Shown piece by piece: positions 17,817 to 26,676 of a DNA stretch of 64,000 nucleotides. The notes below the pieces were generated by a model. That model was not told the origin of the DNA. It ran no database searches and was given only the letters and a program-made list of their open reading frames with translations. The DNA is from Flavobacterium taihuense (GTDB lineage Bacteria; Bacteroidota; Bacteroidia; Flavobacteriales; Flavobacteriaceae). Numbering within the stretch: position 1 is the first letter of the stretch; each line of letters opens with the position of its first letter. The translations under genes were made by a program, and so were the position numbers. The stretch covers positions 1 to 64,000 of the forward strand of contig NZ_JAHWYN010000010.1 of the NCBI RefSeq assembly GCF_019351435.1, given 5' to 3'.

Positions 17817-18248
17817 ATGGACGCACACTATTATAAAGTAGACTTAAATTGGACTTCAGACAGAAAAGGTGAAATTTCTTCACCCGAACTCACACAAACT
17901 ATCGAAGTGGCTACGCCTCCACAGTTTCCAAAAGGAATAGAAGGAATTTGGTCACCCGAACATTTATTGACTGCAGCCGTAAACAGTTGCTTTATGACTA
18001 CTTTTTTGGCAATTGCCGAAAACTCAAAACTAGAATTCACCCGTTTTGATTGTTCAGCAAAAGGTAAACTAGAGCAAATAGATGGTAAATTTTTAATGAC
18101 CGAAGTTATCCTTGAACCAACATTAGTAATTACCAAAGAATCAGACAAAGATCGAGCCGAACGAGTTTTACAAAAATCGGAAGGTGCTTGTTTGGTTTCC
18201 AATTCCATAAAATCAAAAATCACTTTGATTCCAACCATACAATTTTAA
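17817..18248 (+). CDS. OsmC/Ohr-family protein
   Basis: The start at ATG 17817 gives a 143-aa protein of normal OsmC length; the longer frame overlaps the second rhodanese gene. It has the OsmC fold pattern: WSPEHLLTAAVNSCFMTTFLAIAE carrying the first reactive Cys, and the second Cys in ACLVSNSIKSK. Family members reduce organic hydroperoxides or related thiol-reactive compounds with a Cys pair. It completes the rhodanese operon. Confidence 0.9.
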   Translation: MDAHYYKVDLNWTSDRKGEISSPELTQTIEVATPPQFPKGIEGIWSPEHLLTAAVNSCFMTTFLAIAENSKLEFTRFDCSAKGKLEQIDGKFLMTEVILEPTLVITKESDKDRAERVLQKSEGACLVSNSIKSKITLIPTIQF

Positions 18249-18336
18249 ATATCACTTGAAATCAGATTTACCGTAAAGCCTCTATTGAGGCTTTACTCAT
18301 TTCTGTCTTTTTCTTTGTCAAGTAATCCAAAAATCA

Positions 18337-18368
18337 TTTGACTTACAGCAAAATAAAAATTACTTTTG
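18337..18368 (+). promoter_or_regulatory. Promoter of the transketolase genes
   Basis: TTTG (18337-18340), a 20-base spacer, and TACTTTTG (18361-18368) match the Bacteroidota -33/-7 consensus. The transketolase ATG follows 25 bases later. Confidence 0.75.
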
Positions 18369-18393
18369 CAGCAGTTTAACTTTTACACACAAA

Positions 18394-19248
18394 ATGAAGC
18401 CTAACACACAACAATTAAACGATTTAACTATCCAAGTAAGAAGAGATATTCTTCGAATGGTTCATGCTGTCAATTCAGGTCACCCAGGAGGTTCTCTAGG
18501 ATGTGCAGAATTTCTTGTAACGCTATACCAAAACCTTATGGATCGCAAAGAAGGATTTGACATGGACGGAATGGGAGAAGATTTATTTTTTCTTTCAAAC
18601 GGACACATTTCGCCGGTCTTTTACAGCGTTTTGGCAAGAAGCGGCTATTTTCCAGTTTCTGAATTAGCCACTTTCCGTTTAATCAACACTAGATTGCAAG
18701 GACATCCAACTACTCATGACAGTTTACCTGGAGTACGTATTGCTTCTGGATCATTGGGACAAGGATTATCAGTAGGAATTGGAGCTGCACAGGCCAAAAA
18801 GCTAAACGGTGACAACCATATCATTTACACACTTCACGGTGATGGTGAACTACAAGAAGGTCAAAACTGGGAAGCTATCATGTATGCTTCTGCTAAAAAA
18901 GTAGACAACATTATTGCTACTATTGACCTTAACGGAAAACAAATTGACGGTACTACTGACGAAGTTTTAAACATGGGAAGTATCCGTGCTAAATTTGAAG
19001 CTTTTGACTGGGATGTTCTTGAAATAAAAGAAGGAAACAACATTGAGGCTATCATTGCCGGAATGACAGATGCTAAATCAAGAACCGGAAAAGGAAAACC
19101 AGTTTGTGTATTATTGCACACTGAAATGGGTAATGGAGTAGATTTCATGATGTACAGTCATGCTTGGCATGGTAAAGCACCTAATGATGCTCAGCTAGAA
19201 AATGCTTTAGCTCAAAACTATAACAGAGGTGGCGAACTAGACTATTAA
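18394..19248 (+). CDS. Transketolase, N-terminal subunit
   Basis: This 284-aa protein is the thiamine-diphosphate-binding half of a split transketolase. It has HPGGSLGCAEFLVTLY, the cofactor motif region GDGELQEGQNWEAIMYA and an Asn/Asp metal site. It transfers two-carbon ketol units in the pentose phosphate pathway. The other half is encoded 64 bases downstream; split genes are common in Bacteroidota. Confidence 0.95.
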   Translation: MKPNTQQLNDLTIQVRRDILRMVHAVNSGHPGGSLGCAEFLVTLYQNLMDRKEGFDMDGMGEDLFFLSNGHISPVFYSVLARSGYFPVSELATFRLINTRLQGHPTTHDSLPGVRIASGSLGQGLSVGIGAAQAKKLNGDNHIIYTLHGDGELQEGQNWEAIMYASAKKVDNIIATIDLNGKQIDGTTDEVLNMGSIRAKFEAFDWDVLEIKEGNNIEAIIAGMTDAKSRTGKGKPVCVLLHTEMGNGVDFMMYSHAWHGKAPNDAQLENALAQNYNRGGELDY

Positions 19249-19312
19249 TTAGTTTGCAGTATTCAGATTTCAGTATTCAGTAATGAATGCATTCAACTTT
19301 TTAAATTAAGAA

Positions 19313-20266
19313 ATGAAAAAATATACAAATACAGGAAGTAAAGATACTCGTTCGGGTTTTGGAGCGGGAATGACTGAATTGGGTCAAAAGAATGAAAACG
19401 TTGTGGCACTTTGCGCGGATTTAATTGGATCATTAAAATTTGATGATTTCAAAAAAAATCATCCAGAGCGTTTTTTCCAAATTGGAATTGCCGAAGCCAA
19501 CATGATCGGAATTGCAGCAGGATTAACTATTGGAGGAAAAATTCCTTTCACAGGAACTTTTGCTAACTTTTCTACTGGGAGAGTTTACGATCAGATTCGT
19601 CAATCGGTTGCTTACTCAGATAAAAATGTAAAAATTTGTGCTTCTCACGCGGGATTGACTCTTGGAGAAGATGGAGCAACACACCAAATCCTTGAAGATA
19701 TTGGATTAATGAAAATGTTACCTGGAATGACTGTAATCAATACTTGTGATTACAATCAAACAAAAGCAGCTACATTAGCACTTGCTGATCATCATGGTCC
19801 AGCGTATTTGCGTTTTGGCCGTCCGGTTGTACCTAACTTTATGCCAGCTGACGAACCATTCGTAATTGGAAAAGCAATTCTTTTAAACGAAGGAACTGAT
19901 GTAACTATTGTTGCTACAGGACATTTAGTTTGGGAAGCTCTTATTGCTGCTGAAGCTTTGGAAGCAAAAGGAATTTCTGCCGAAGTAATCAACATTCACA
20001 CCATTAAACCACTAGACGAAGAAGCGATTCTAAAATCATTGGCCAAAACTAAATGTGTCGTTACTGCCGAAGAGCATAACGTACTTGGTGGTCTTGGAGA
20101 AAGTGTTTCTAGAGTATTAGCGTTAAACAATCCAGCTCCACAAGAATTTGTAGCGGTTAATGATAGCTTTGGAGAATCTGGAACACCAGAGCAATTAATG
20201 GAGAAATACAAATTGAACAATCAAGCGATTGTTGAAGCTGTAGAAAGAGTGATCAAAAGAAAGTAA
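19313..20266 (+). CDS. Transketolase, C-terminal subunit
   Basis: This 317-aa protein carries the pyrimidine-binding and C-terminal domains: FFQIGIAEANMIGIAAGL with the catalytic Glu, SHAGLTLGEDGATHQ, and the regulatory fold TAEEHNVLGGLGESVSRVL. It must assemble with the N-terminal subunit just upstream to be active. A strong terminator follows 24 bases after the stop. Confidence 0.95.
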   Translation: MKKYTNTGSKDTRSGFGAGMTELGQKNENVVALCADLIGSLKFDDFKKNHPERFFQIGIAEANMIGIAAGLTIGGKIPFTGTFANFSTGRVYDQIRQSVAYSDKNVKICASHAGLTLGEDGATHQILEDIGLMKMLPGMTVINTCDYNQTKAATLALADHHGPAYLRFGRPVVPNFMPADEPFVIGKAILLNEGTDVTIVATGHLVWEALIAAEALEAKGISAEVINIHTIKPLDEEAILKSLAKTKCVVTAEEHNVLGGLGESVSRVLALNNPAPQEFVAVNDSFGESGTPEQLMEKYKLNNQAIVEAVERVIKRK

Positions 20267-20289
20267 TCTTTCATTTCACGATATAAAAA

Positions 20290-20322
20290 ATCCCATTCGC
20301 CTTGACGAATGGGATTTTTTTA
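20290..20322 (+). terminator. Terminator of the transketolase operon
   Basis: ATCCCATTCG (20290-20299) pairs with CGAATGGGAT (20306-20315), followed by a T-run. Confidence 0.92.
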
Positions 20323-20426
20323 TGCATGTTATTTTTAACATGATTCCTTTATTCCTAAAATAATTATCAAAACAAAATCATAACTTCTTTTTCACTTCCG
20401 CTGAGTAAATATTTCAAACTATATCA

Positions 20427-20453
20427 AAAAAAACCCATTCGTTATGGAATGGG
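20427..20453 (-). terminator. Terminator of the FKBP-type gene
   Basis: On the minus strand CCCATTC (20453-20447) pairs with GAATGGG (20440-20434) and is followed by a T-run, just after the stop at 20463. Confidence 0.75.
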
Positions 20454-20462
20454 ATTAATGCA

Positions 20463-21470
20463 TTATTGATTCATTTTGATACAATTTTTATCCAAATGTC
20501 TTTTTAATCTAGCTGGATTAGTCTGATCACCTGAACAATCTGGGATTTTGTCAAATGCATAGTAATTGCCATCTTTATCTTTGATTTCTCCTCTTGTGGC
20601 GTAATTATCCCCATCATCATCAAAATCCAAAAAATTTGGAGTTCCATCTCCATCTGTATCATCGGTTAAAACTCCATTTACTGTAGTATTCACATACATG
20701 TCCCCACCTAAATCTTCTTGAAAAGAAGGAATACCATCACCATCGTGATCATATCTTTTTAAAGCATACAATTTTATACCATATACCAAAGGAGAATAAG
20801 CAGGTATATCATCTGTACCTTGATTATAATACCCCAATCCAGAAGGAATAAACAACACACCCGCACCAAAACCATTATTCTTTATCGTCCCATCAGAATC
20901 GGAAGAAAGCCAACCTGTTTTAAATTGCGGGAACCCTTCTGACCATCCTCTTACATAAACTGCTCCGCCTCCGTCATGCGCTGTACCGTCCAAATTAAAC
21001 AATATTTGAGTATTATTAGAAGTCTGTACCGTAGTTCCGTCTAATAAAGATAATTTGTAACCTGCAAAAACACCATCTACATTACAAGGATACTCACCCC
21101 CCGAGGAGATAGTCCCCCCTTTTACACCTTCTCTAACTACTAAATAATACAACTTATAAGTAATACCGTGCAGACTAACATCTCTGCTGGTTAACCTTGG
21201 TAGTGTTGGACTATCTAAATAAGAATATATGGAAGCCTGCCCCGCATCAATTTTTGATATTGTTACATCCTGATCATCAGGAAAACCAGGATTATTTAAT
21301 ACTGTAAAATAATTTGTTTTTAAATAATCTTCTATTGCTGCAATATCTTTCGGATATTGTTCCGCAAAAGGTATAGGGGGAGTCACTTCTACATTATTAT
21401 CATCTTTATTACAAGAACTTACTGTAATAGCTGCAATCAATAAAATAAAATAAAACTTAATTTTGCTCAT
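20463..21470 (-). CDS. FKBP-type peptidyl-prolyl isomerase-like lipoprotein
   Basis: I start at the Met in MSKIKFYF (21470), which gives a lipoprotein signal with lipobox TVSSC and a short Asp/Asn-rich stretch after the Cys (KDDNN); 335 aa. The middle (about residues 90-250) has the layout of flavobacterial FKBP-like lipoproteins, with VRGWSEGFPQFKTG, GAGVLFIPSGLGYY and YSPLVYGIKLYAL. The C-terminal part has thrombospondin-type-3-like calcium loops (DHDGDGIPSFQEDLGG, DTDGDGTPNFLDFDDDGD). It probably folds exported proteins at the outer membrane. Divergent -7 elements at 21492 and 21511 separate it from the next gene. Confidence 0.8.
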   Translation of the reverse strand: MSKIKFYFILLIAAITVSSCNKDDNNVEVTPPIPFAEQYPKDIAAIEDYLKTNYFTVLNNPGFPDDQDVTISKIDAGQASIYSYLDSPTLPRLTSRDVSLHGITYKLYYLVVREGVKGGTISSGGEYPCNVDGVFAGYKLSLLDGTTVQTSNNTQILFNLDGTAHDGGGAVYVRGWSEGFPQFKTGWLSSDSDGTIKNNGFGAGVLFIPSGLGYYNQGTDDIPAYSPLVYGIKLYALKRYDHDGDGIPSFQEDLGGDMYVNTTVNGVLTDDTDGDGTPNFLDFDDDGDNYATRGEIKDKDGNYYAFDKIPDCSGDQTNPARLKRHLDKNCIKMNQ

Positions 21471-21549
21471 TATTCGGTATTGTTTAAGTCGCAAATATAC
21501 ATTAATGATTTACTTTTGTAAAGTATTTAACTTCGATTTTAGAAAATTC

Positions 21550-21939
21550 ATGAGAATAGATAAGTATTTATGGTGTATTCGGTATTACAAAACCAGAAAC
21601 ATGGTAACCGAAGCGTGCAAAAAAAATCACATTACCGTAAATGGTATGGTCGCCAAACCCTCGAAGGAAGTTTTTCCTACCGATAAAATCACTTTCAGAA
21701 AAGACCAAATCACACAAATCATTACCGTGCTTGACATTCCCGAAAATCGCGTGGGTGCCAAACTCGTTGATATCTATCGAAAAAACGAAACTCCAGCAGA
21801 AGCCTATGCGCACTTAGAATTATTAAAACTATCCAAAGAGCATTATCGAAAAAACGGAACCGGAAGACCCACCAAAAAAGATCGAAGAGATATTGATGAA
21901 TTTGGAAACGAAATAAAAGAGGAAGATGAAATAGAGTAA
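21550..21939 (+). CDS. S4-domain RNA-binding protein (Hsp15-like)
   Basis: The ATG at 21550 (MRIDKYLWCIR) is the usual start of Hsp15-like proteins; the upstream in-frame Met would add 29 unrelated residues and cover the promoter. The 129-aa product has an N-terminal S4 fold (RNMVTEACKKNHITVNG, KPSKEV) and a basic tail. Hsp15 rescues stalled 50S subunits carrying peptidyl-tRNA. A TACTTTTG -7 element at 21511-21518 precedes it. Confidence 0.88.
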   Translation: MRIDKYLWCIRYYKTRNMVTEACKKNHITVNGMVAKPSKEVFPTDKITFRKDQITQIITVLDIPENRVGAKLVDIYRKNETPAEAYAHLELLKLSKEHYRKNGTGRPTKKDRRDIDEFGNEIKEEDEIE

Positions 21940-22027
21940 GCCATTTATTTCAGATTTGGAACTCGATTTAATAATACAAAATTCGTCTAACTTTTTTATC
22001 TTTGAAAAAATAAAACAATAATACACC

Positions 22028-22528
22028 ATGACCAAAAATATCATCCTTACCAATCAACAAATCGAACACACCACCAAAAGAATAGCTTACCAAATCTATG
22101 AAACTTTTGTGGAGGAAGAGGAAATTGTGATTGCAGGAATTACTACAAATGGTTTTATTTTTGCCCAAAAGATTGCTCAAGTATTGTCTACTATCTCACC
22201 AACCAAAATTTCACTTTGTGAGGTTAACATCAACAAGCAAAATCCAGAACTACCTATAACTACTTCCTTAACCAAAGAACAATACAGTAATAAAGGCCTA
22301 ATTCTAGTTGATGACGTTTTGAGTTCTGGAACTACATTAATATATGCAGTAAGACATTTTCTTGATGTTCCTTTAAAAAAGTTTAAAACCGTTGTTCTTG
22401 TTGACAGAAATCACAAAAAATTCCCCATTAAAGCCGATTTTAAAGGAATATCACTTTCTACTTCTTTATTAGAGCATGTAGATGTTGTTTTTGACAACAA
22501 TGGCGATAGTTATGCTAGTTTAAGCTAA
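22028..22528 (+). CDS. PyrR-like phosphoribosyltransferase
   Basis: This 166-aa protein has the PRPP-binding motif LILVDDVLSSGTTL and a C-terminal layout (VLVDRNHKKFPIKADFKG) like PyrR, the uracil phosphoribosyltransferase and pyrimidine attenuator protein. It may be an enzyme only; no pyr genes are nearby. A TATCTTTG -7 element (21997-22004) precedes it. Its end overlaps the convergent aroK gene by 9 bases. Confidence 0.85.
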   Translation: MTKNIILTNQQIEHTTKRIAYQIYETFVEEEEIVIAGITTNGFIFAQKIAQVLSTISPTKISLCEVNINKQNPELPITTSLTKEQYSNKGLILVDDVLSSGTTLIYAVRHFLDVPLKKFKTVVLVDRNHKKFPIKADFKGISLSTSLLEHVDVVFDNNGDSYASLS

Positions 22529-23038
22529 TAGATTTAAAATATCATTTACAGTTTCCTCGATTGATTTATCATCAACACTTACTTTGTATTTTGCATGATT
22601 ATAATAAAAGCTTCTATCAAAAAGATGCTTGGCTATAAATTCTCTCATTTCCTCTTCGCTTTTATCTGCTATAAGCGGTCTTTTGCTCTTATTAGACACT
22701 AATCTATTAAATAAAGTATCAATGGATGCTTTTAAATAAATAGACGTCACACTATCTCCTTTTAACAATTCATGATTATTGGCATAACAAGGTGTTCCTC
22801 CACCCAAACCAATAATTATCTGTTCAGGAAGATTCAACAATTCGACAAAAAAGGTATGTTCTAATTTTCGAAAATAAATCTCCCCATGATTCTCAAAAAT
22901 TTGATTTATGGTCAAATTTGTTTTTTTTTCGATGTATTCATCCAAATCAATATACGGAATTTGAATCATTCCCGAAAGCTTATTGGCAATTGTAGACTTC
23001 CCACAACCCATATATCCTAATAATATAATTTTTTTCAT
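22520..23038 (-). CDS. aroK: Shikimate kinase
   Basis: This 172-aa P-loop kinase phosphorylates shikimate at O3 in aromatic amino acid synthesis. It has Walker A GYMGCGKST, the substrate site DLDEYIEKK, the lid RPLI and the GGGTP motif. It matches family length and is convergent with the phosphoribosyltransferase gene. Confidence 0.95.
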   Translation of the reverse strand: MKKIILLGYMGCGKSTIANKLSGMIQIPYIDLDEYIEKKTNLTINQIFENHGEIYFRKLEHTFFVELLNLPEQIIIGLGGGTPCYANNHELLKGDSVTSIYLKASIDTLFNRLVSNKSKRPLIADKSEEEMREFIAKHLFDRSFYYNHAKYKVSVDDKSIEETVNDILNLLA

Positions 23039-23109
23039 TTGAATAAGCCCTTACAAATTAAGGCGTTAAGATTATTTGTTTAAAAAAGACAAATTTATAA
23101 TAAAATAGC

Positions 23110-23141
23110 TTGGAAACTTCAAAAAAAAGTCCTTATATTTG
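23110..23141 (+). promoter_or_regulatory. Promoter of the tRNA cluster
   Basis: TTG (23110-23112), a 21-base spacer and TATATTTG (23134-23141) match the Bacteroidota consensus. The first tRNA begins 25 bases later. Confidence 0.75.
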
Positions 23142-23165
23142 CACCCGCATTCAAGGAAAGAATAT

Positions 23166-23238
23166 GACTCGATAGCTCAGTTGGTAGAGCACATCACTTT
23201 TAATGATGGGGTCCTGGGTTCGAGCCCCAGTCGGGTCA
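23166..23238 (+). tRNA. tRNA-Lys (anticodon TTT), copy 1
   Basis: A full cloverleaf is visible: acceptor GACTCGA with TCGGGTC, D-arm GCTCAGTTGGTAGAGC, anticodon loop CTTTTAA (anticodon TTT at 23199-23201), T-arm GGTTCGAGCCCC. CCA is not encoded. Confidence 0.97.
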
Positions 23239-23276
23239 CAATTTTAGTGATCAACACATAATTTCCTTGAATCAAT

Positions 23277-23349
23277 GACTCGATAGCTCAGTTGGTAGAG
23301 CACATCACTTTTAATGATGGGGTCCTGGGTTCGAGCCCCAGTCGGGTCA
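23277..23349 (+). tRNA. tRNA-Lys (anticodon TTT), copy 2
   Basis: Identical over all 73 bases to copy 1, which ends 38 bases upstream. Probably a recent tandem duplication and cotranscribed. Confidence 0.97.
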
Positions 23350-23391
23350 CAAAAGGTCGAGTAATTTATTACTTGACCTTTATTTTTTTAA

Positions 23392-23474
23392 GGCCACGTG
23401 GAGAAACGGTAGACTTGCCAGCTTGAGGGGCTGGTGCTCGCAAGGGCGTGTGGGTTCAAATCCCACCGTGGTCA
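23392..23474 (+). tRNA. tRNA-Leu (anticodon GAG)
   Basis: Acceptor GGCCACG pairs with CGTGGTC (one G-T). The anticodon stem CCAGC/GCTGG encloses TTGAGGG with anticodon GAG (23425-23427), and the long variable arm (TGCTCGCAAGGGCGT) is typical of class II tRNAs. Length 83 nt. A weak hairpin (AAGCCT/AGGCTT, 23481-23499) follows. Confidence 0.95.
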
Positions 23475-23729
23475 CAAAACAAGCCTATTTATAAGGCTTT
23501 ACAATGTTTTTAGTCGACAATTAGACGACTATATTCCAATTTATTGATTTAAACCAAATTTTAGTGATTTAAAAGTGTTAATTTTATTTTTTCCCAAAAC
23601 ACAAATAAAATTATAAAAATCATTACAAAGGCATACAAATTCCTTTGCAATGATTTTTTCAACACCTTCTACAATTTTTTGGAAACCAAAAATTCACAAA
23701 ACGACTACTTTAGACATATCAGTATTAAA

Positions 23730-25700
23730 CTAAGCTAAAACTTCTTTTGGAGATAGTAAAATTAAAATGCCATCCCAAATATCTGAAAAATGATTTTTAT
23801 GATACTCTTCTAACTCCTTTAATTCGGTATTGTAAATTGTAACATGTGTTTCTGTAATTTCAGTAATGATTACATGTAAATTAAGATAACCTCTTAGTTT
23901 TACTATGGCAATTGCTGGAACAGTTACGTTGTTCAAATTATCTAAATTACCACGAACTCCAAGAGCCTCGAAATTGTGACTTTTTAAAACTGTTATAATT
24001 TCTTGCAGAGTAATAGCCTTATTTGGTTTTTCAAATTGAAAAATAATTTCAGGGTCTTTTTTTTGTGTCTTATAACAATCAAAAATATATTCAAAACAAC
24101 TAGAAATTTGTGTGTTTATATTAAATTGATTTTCTATGTATGCCTTTGAAGGTTCTTGAGTAATAAAGTCTGATTTGGAAAGATAAATAATGCCATAAGC
24201 ATGCCATTGTTTTAAAATTAATAAAACGTTCTCTTGACTATTATTCTGTAGATTGTCAAGTTGTAAAAGTTCTTTGATTTTAGTCGGTTTAGATTTTATT
24301 TTTTCTAATAAATGTACTAGAGAATCATCTAGCCAGACATAATTGTTTGAAAAATAATGCATATCTAAATAGAACAGAACGCTAGTTTTATAAGGACTGA
24401 TATTCTCAATTTCTTCTTTTTTTGTGGCGATTAGATTTTTACTCCAATTAAATTTCGTAGTTGCAATTTCATGGTATGGGCTTACGAAAATATAATTATC
24501 TTCAAAACCTTCTTGATCAAAAAGATTAATTCCTTTATTGTATGAATTAAATGGAGTCACTTCTATCTCGCTTTTTAAAAACGATTTCATATTAAAATTA
24601 GCTAATTGTCTTTCTAAATTCGCAATATCTTGCAATTTACAATTAGCTAAAAATTCATCGCTGTCCATTTCTATGTTATATAATTTACAAAGGAATTTCG
24701 TATACTTATACTCATCAGCCGTGTTTACTATTTGAGGCAAAACTGTCTTTTGAGATTTTTTTTGCATTTGTATTTGGCGCTTCATGTAATCACTCAGAAT
24801 CCCTTTTTCTTTATAAATTGAAATGATCTTTTCCCAGTACTCAGGATATTCCTTTTTTAGAATAAAACCAACAAAATCATTGTGTTGTTTACTTCTTTTG
24901 TAATTTCCTAAAACATGCATATATTTTTTTTCATTAGGAATTTTTTCAATTTCAACAAATTGACTAAATGAACCAATTTCAGAGTCTACTTTCTTTTCAT
25001 CTTGTAACATAACTTGAATATTCATCTTATTACTCAACTTATAAAATAAATATTGCTCTGGAATTATATGAATGTGCTTGTTAGTTTCTAAATTAGTTTC
25101 TATTAATGAAGCTAATTGTTTTTTGTTTCTTTCATAGAACTCAAATGCTAAACTAGTATATTTTTTAAAGAAAGAAATGTCATTACCGCCAATAATACCT
25201 GCATTATATGCTCTAATTTGTAAGTCATCAAACTCTAACCAATTTGGCATAAAGGGCAGTTTTTTTTTAATAATTTTTAAACAATGTTTATATACACTTA
25301 AGTTTTCCTCTATGTTCTGAGCAATTAATGGCGATTGCACCAATTTATCATTAAATGGTTCCCAGATAAAAATATCCCCGTCTACATGTAAGAAAGGTTC
25401 TTTTTGTATACTGTAAGTGTGAATTTTGCTATAAGCCCACATTGAAGGCAAAAGGTTATCAATAAATTCGGTTTCTAAAGAAAGATGCACTTTGGTGTAG
25501 GGAAGACCTAATAAATCGATTAAAATTTCTTTTCCAGCTTGGTTGGTATGTAATTCTACTTCTGGATAGAATTTACAAAGCTGTAAGCATGAAAAAGCCC
25601 AACTCATAAGGTTAATTTCTGGACAAACAAATCCCCCTGTATTTAGTAATGAATTATCTAGTTTGTTTGGTAACCAAAAAGTTTGTATTATTTTTTCCAT
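23730..25700 (-). CDS. Glycosyltransferase-like protein with C-terminal C39-peptidase-like domain (putative RiPP gene)
   Basis: This 656-aa cytoplasmic-looking protein has two visible parts. Residues 1-300 look like the DUF6734/glycosyltransferase type, with a DxD-like motif in FLHVDGDIFIWEPF (about 103-116). The last 130 residues read like a C39 bacteriocin-leader peptidase: TQISSCFEYIF (Cys near 535), ITLQEIITVLKSHNFEALGV, VPAIAIV, LHVIITEI (His near 609), then IYNTE where the usual DP is changed (Asn near 624), and FSDIWDGILILLSP. The Gly after Cys and the Asp are lost, so it may bind leader rather than cut it. It follows the XRE gene on the same strand, divergent from the precursor. Confidence 0.65.
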   Translation of the reverse strand: MEKIIQTFWLPNKLDNSLLNTGGFVCPEINLMSWAFSCLQLCKFYPEVELHTNQAGKEILIDLLGLPYTKVHLSLETEFIDNLLPSMWAYSKIHTYSIQKEPFLHVDGDIFIWEPFNDKLVQSPLIAQNIEENLSVYKHCLKIIKKKLPFMPNWLEFDDLQIRAYNAGIIGGNDISFFKKYTSLAFEFYERNKKQLASLIETNLETNKHIHIIPEQYLFYKLSNKMNIQVMLQDEKKVDSEIGSFSQFVEIEKIPNEKKYMHVLGNYKRSKQHNDFVGFILKKEYPEYWEKIISIYKEKGILSDYMKRQIQMQKKSQKTVLPQIVNTADEYKYTKFLCKLYNIEMDSDEFLANCKLQDIANLERQLANFNMKSFLKSEIEVTPFNSYNKGINLFDQEGFEDNYIFVSPYHEIATTKFNWSKNLIATKKEEIENISPYKTSVLFYLDMHYFSNNYVWLDDSLVHLLEKIKSKPTKIKELLQLDNLQNNSQENVLLILKQWHAYGIIYLSKSDFITQEPSKAYIENQFNINTQISSCFEYIFDCYKTQKKDPEIIFQFEKPNKAITLQEIITVLKSHNFEALGVRGNLDNLNNVTVPAIAIVKLRGYLNLHVIITEITETHVTIYNTELKELEEYHKNHFSDIWDGILILLSPKEVLA

Positions 25701-25811
25701 TATTTTTTTATTAGAATATTGTGTTTTTATATATTGTTTAAAGAAGTTGCTAAAAATAAAACCGTCATAGCATAATTTTTTTTCAATAAATTTTAGATAT
25801 ATTATTTGTGC

Positions 25812-26168
25812 TTATAAGCACGACTTTTTTTTTTGTTTTTTTAATTTTTGAATATCCTCCTCTAATTTAGAAGTGTATTTAAGCATAATGTTGAATAAAT
25901 TTAAGGGCAAGGTTATCTGTGGTTCATTATGTGTGGTTTGAAAAGTATTTACTTCATTAAGTACAGTAGTGAGTTTAATATCATCTTTTATTTTTTCAAT
26001 ACTTGTATTTAAGGCTTTGGCAAATCTCTCCCACTCTTCATTTGTAATTGGTGAGATTCCTCTCTCTTTCCTTGAATAAGTAGTTTGTTCCATTGCAATT
26101 TTAGCAGACATTTCACTTTGTGTGAAATTTCTATACTTTCTCATTTCTATTAATTTTTGCATTTTCAT
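25812..26168 (-). CDS. XRE-family regulator with coiled-coil tail
   Basis: This 118-aa protein has a Cro/CI-type helix-turn-helix in residues 1-60 (MRKYRNFTQSEMSAKIAMEQ, TTYSRKERGISPITNEEW) and a C-terminal Lys-rich coiled coil (YTSKLEEDIQKLKKQKKK). It ends with Cys-Leu. Located between the divergent precursor ORF and the glycosyltransferase-like gene, it is the natural candidate to regulate the locus. Confidence 0.85.
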   Translation of the reverse strand: MKMQKLIEMRKYRNFTQSEMSAKIAMEQTTYSRKERGISPITNEEWERFAKALNTSIEKIKDDIKLTTVLNEVNTFQTTHNEPQITLPLNLFNIMLKYTSKLEEDIQKLKKQKKKSCL

Positions 26169-26418
26169 AAGTAAAAATCTTATATTAAAAAATAAATATA
26201 GTAAATAATCTTGTGTGTTTGTATTTAAGCAACCATAAATCTAAGATAAATCCTAAAATTAGCCTAAAAACATTATCGATTAATAAATTCTTTATATAGT
26301 TTTGTTAATGAATTATTTTGCATAATTGTTTTTATAACTAGCGTACGAGGAAGTATGAAAACTTAATTGTAATTTTTTTTCAAAAATTAATTAAATAAAA
26401 CTTAAAAATTAAATTATT

Positions 26419-26595
26419 ATGAAGTTAACTGAAGGATTTCAATTATTGGAGGAAGACCAATTATTACAAGAGTTTCATGTAGAAGAATTAGAAAAAAGGT
26501 ATGAATTTGGATGGGGGACTGTTTCAGGGGGTGCCACTTATAACTCACAAACTGGCGCTACTACAATATCTATAGGATATTCTATCTCTTTTTAA
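26419..26595 (+). CDS. Small ORF: candidate RiPP precursor peptide (58 aa)
   Basis: This ORF is too short for most callers. It reads MKLTEGFQLLEEDQLLQEFH, then VEELEKRYEFGWGTVSGG, then ATYNSQTGATTISIGYSISF. The first half is acidic, helical and Leu-rich like a leader; the second is Gly/Ser/Thr/aromatic-rich like a core, with a double-Gly (SGG) at residues 36-38 as possible cleavage point. It has no signal peptide. It is followed by a hairpin terminator and then by maturation-type genes. Confidence 0.7.
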   Translation: MKLTEGFQLLEEDQLLQEFHVEELEKRYEFGWGTVSGGATYNSQTGATTISIGYSISF

Positions 26596-26607
26596 CAGAA
26601 GTTTTTG

Positions 26608-26649
26608 TCGGAGCTATAATTATTTTATAATAGTAGCTCCGATTTTTTG
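26608..26649 (+). terminator. Hairpin between precursor and maturation genes
   Basis: TCGGAGCTA (26608-26616) pairs with TAGCTCCGA (26634-26642), followed by TTTTTTG. Partial read-through would give high precursor and low enzyme expression (inference). Confidence 0.85.
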
Positions 26650-26676
26650 CAGTGTTGTTTCTAATAAATAAATATT

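Noticed and set aside
23166..23349. Identical tRNA-Lys copies as attL/attR of an integrated element
   Set aside because: Only 38 bases lie between them, so there is no element; a simple tandem duplication explains it.
23475..23729. Possible small RNA downstream of tRNA-Leu
   Set aside because: Only a weak 6-bp hairpin is visible; no conserved feature supports an RNA gene.
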